Source: DASYSA01 sp036003885 (GTDB lineage Bacteria > Acidobacteriota > Blastocatellia > UBA7656). Taken from it: a stretch of 5,617 nt of DNA. Shown here in pieces: positions 5,141 to 5,617 of the stretch. Every line of letters starts with the position of its first letter. Position 1 is the stretch's first letter. The notes under the pieces are model-generated. The model had not been told where the DNA came from. It did not search any database and worked only from the letters and a program-made list of their open reading frames with translations. A program made the position numbers and the translations under genes. The stretch is taken from assembly GCA_036003885.1 (NCBI GenBank), contig DASYSA010000088.1:1-5617 (forward strand), read 5' to 3'.

Positions 5141-5617
5141 GTGAAGAAACAGATTCTTATCTATGGTCTCATCTACGGCCTTTGTGGCGGGCTGCTGATC
5201 GCGGCGCTTAAGGTCATTGAATATCGCTATGTCGTGGTAGAACACTCGATCGAGATTTACGGCGGCTTGACGGCGCTTGTCTTCGCCAGCGTGGGCATCT
5301 GGCTCGGGCTCAAGCTTACGCGAAAAGAGCAGGTCATCGTCGAACGGCAACTGATCGTCGAAAGAGAAGTTCTGGTTCCCGCCGGGAGTCCGTTTGCTCT
5401 GAACGAAAAACGACTGCAGGAACTGGCGATCACCAAACGCGAATTGGAAATACTCGGTTTGATTGCGAACGGTCTGAGCAATCGCGAGATAGCTGAAAGA
5501 CTTTTCGTCAGCGAGAACACCGTCAAGACACATTCCAGCAGGCTGTTCGACAAACTCAGCGCCAAGCGAAGAACACAGGCAGTCCAGCGAGGCAAAGAGC
5601 TGGGGCTGATTCCTTAA
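5141..5617 (+). CDS. Membrane-anchored LuxR/GerE-type transcriptional regulator
   Basis: The 158-residue product begins at a GTG and ends with a TAA at the last base of the window. Two hydrophobic helices (about 5-25 and 40-58) form an N-terminal membrane hairpin; the following charged segment (60-90) includes the tandem VIVERQ/LIVERE. Residues about 94-157 are a complete LuxR/GerE helix-turn-helix: ITKRELEILGLIANGLSNREIAERLFVSENTVKTH lies at 97-131, with the family's conserved Glu, the ANGLSNREIA turn and the VSENTVKTH recognition helix. It lacks the phospho-acceptor receiver domain of NarL-type response regulators and any autoinducer-binding domain. The inferred topology keeps both termini in the cytoplasm, so it may be a one-component regulator reading a membrane signal. 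Its targets and signal are unknown, and nothing ties it to the neighbouring genes. Confidence 0.9.
   Translation: MKKQILIYGLIYGLCGGLLIAALKVIEYRYVVVEHSIEIYGGLTALVFASVGIWLGLKLTRKEQVIVERQLIVEREVLVPAGSPFALNEKRLQELAITKRELEILGLIANGLSNREIAERLFVSENTVKTHSSRLFDKLSAKRRTQAVQRGKELGLIP

Overview
The window carries six clear protein-coding genes plus one possible short secreted-peptide ORF. All lie on the + strand and are separated by gaps of roughly 80 to 270 bases. There is no tRNA, rRNA, CRISPR array, transposase or integrase in it. The proteins (a bilobed aspartyl protease with a PDZ domain, a secreted PQQ-type beta-propeller with EF-hands, a CPBP intramembrane protease, a membrane-tethered LuxR-type regulator) are of the kind found in soil or environmental Gram-negative bacteria such as Acidobacteriota. 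That assignment is an inference from gene content only. Base composition is uneven: the small zinc-ribbon gene is about 44% GC by hand count, the regulator and the aspartyl protease look intermediate, and the CPBP and propeller genes are clearly GC-richer.

Layout: 2-373, C-terminal part of an isoprenylcysteine carboxyl methyltransferase-like membrane methyltransferase (5' end outside the window). 457-645, a 62-residue zinc-ribbon-like protein. 917-2152, a secreted aspartyl protease with PDZ domain. 2346-2486, a possible 46-residue exported peptide. 2524-3330, a CPBP-family intramembrane protease. 3516-4931, a secreted PQQ-like beta-propeller with a pair of EF-hands. 5141-5617, a two-helix membrane protein with a C-terminal LuxR/GerE DNA-binding domain. 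The genes share no obvious pathway, and most are separately spaced with their own ribosome binding sites, so this does not look like a conventional operon.

The most interesting signal is between the genes. Downstream of the second, third, fifth (CPBP) and sixth (propeller) genes there is an imperfect palindrome of about 73 to 95 bases. Its left end is (R)YYYAAC-like, its right end is GTTRRRY-like, and it has a GC-rich inner stem; two copies have a single unpaired A in the left arm. A possible left half-site follows the first gene. Two copies (after the protease and after the propeller) match at 26 of 35 aligned positions without gaps, and two copies have identical AAC-to-GTT spans of 83 bases. 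This architecture resembles integron attC sites. With one-gene units, a single orientation and mixed base composition, the window may be a segment of a gene-cassette array, each unit being a gene plus its downstream attC-like site. No integrase is visible, so a dispersed palindromic repeat family (REP/MITE-like) is the main alternative.
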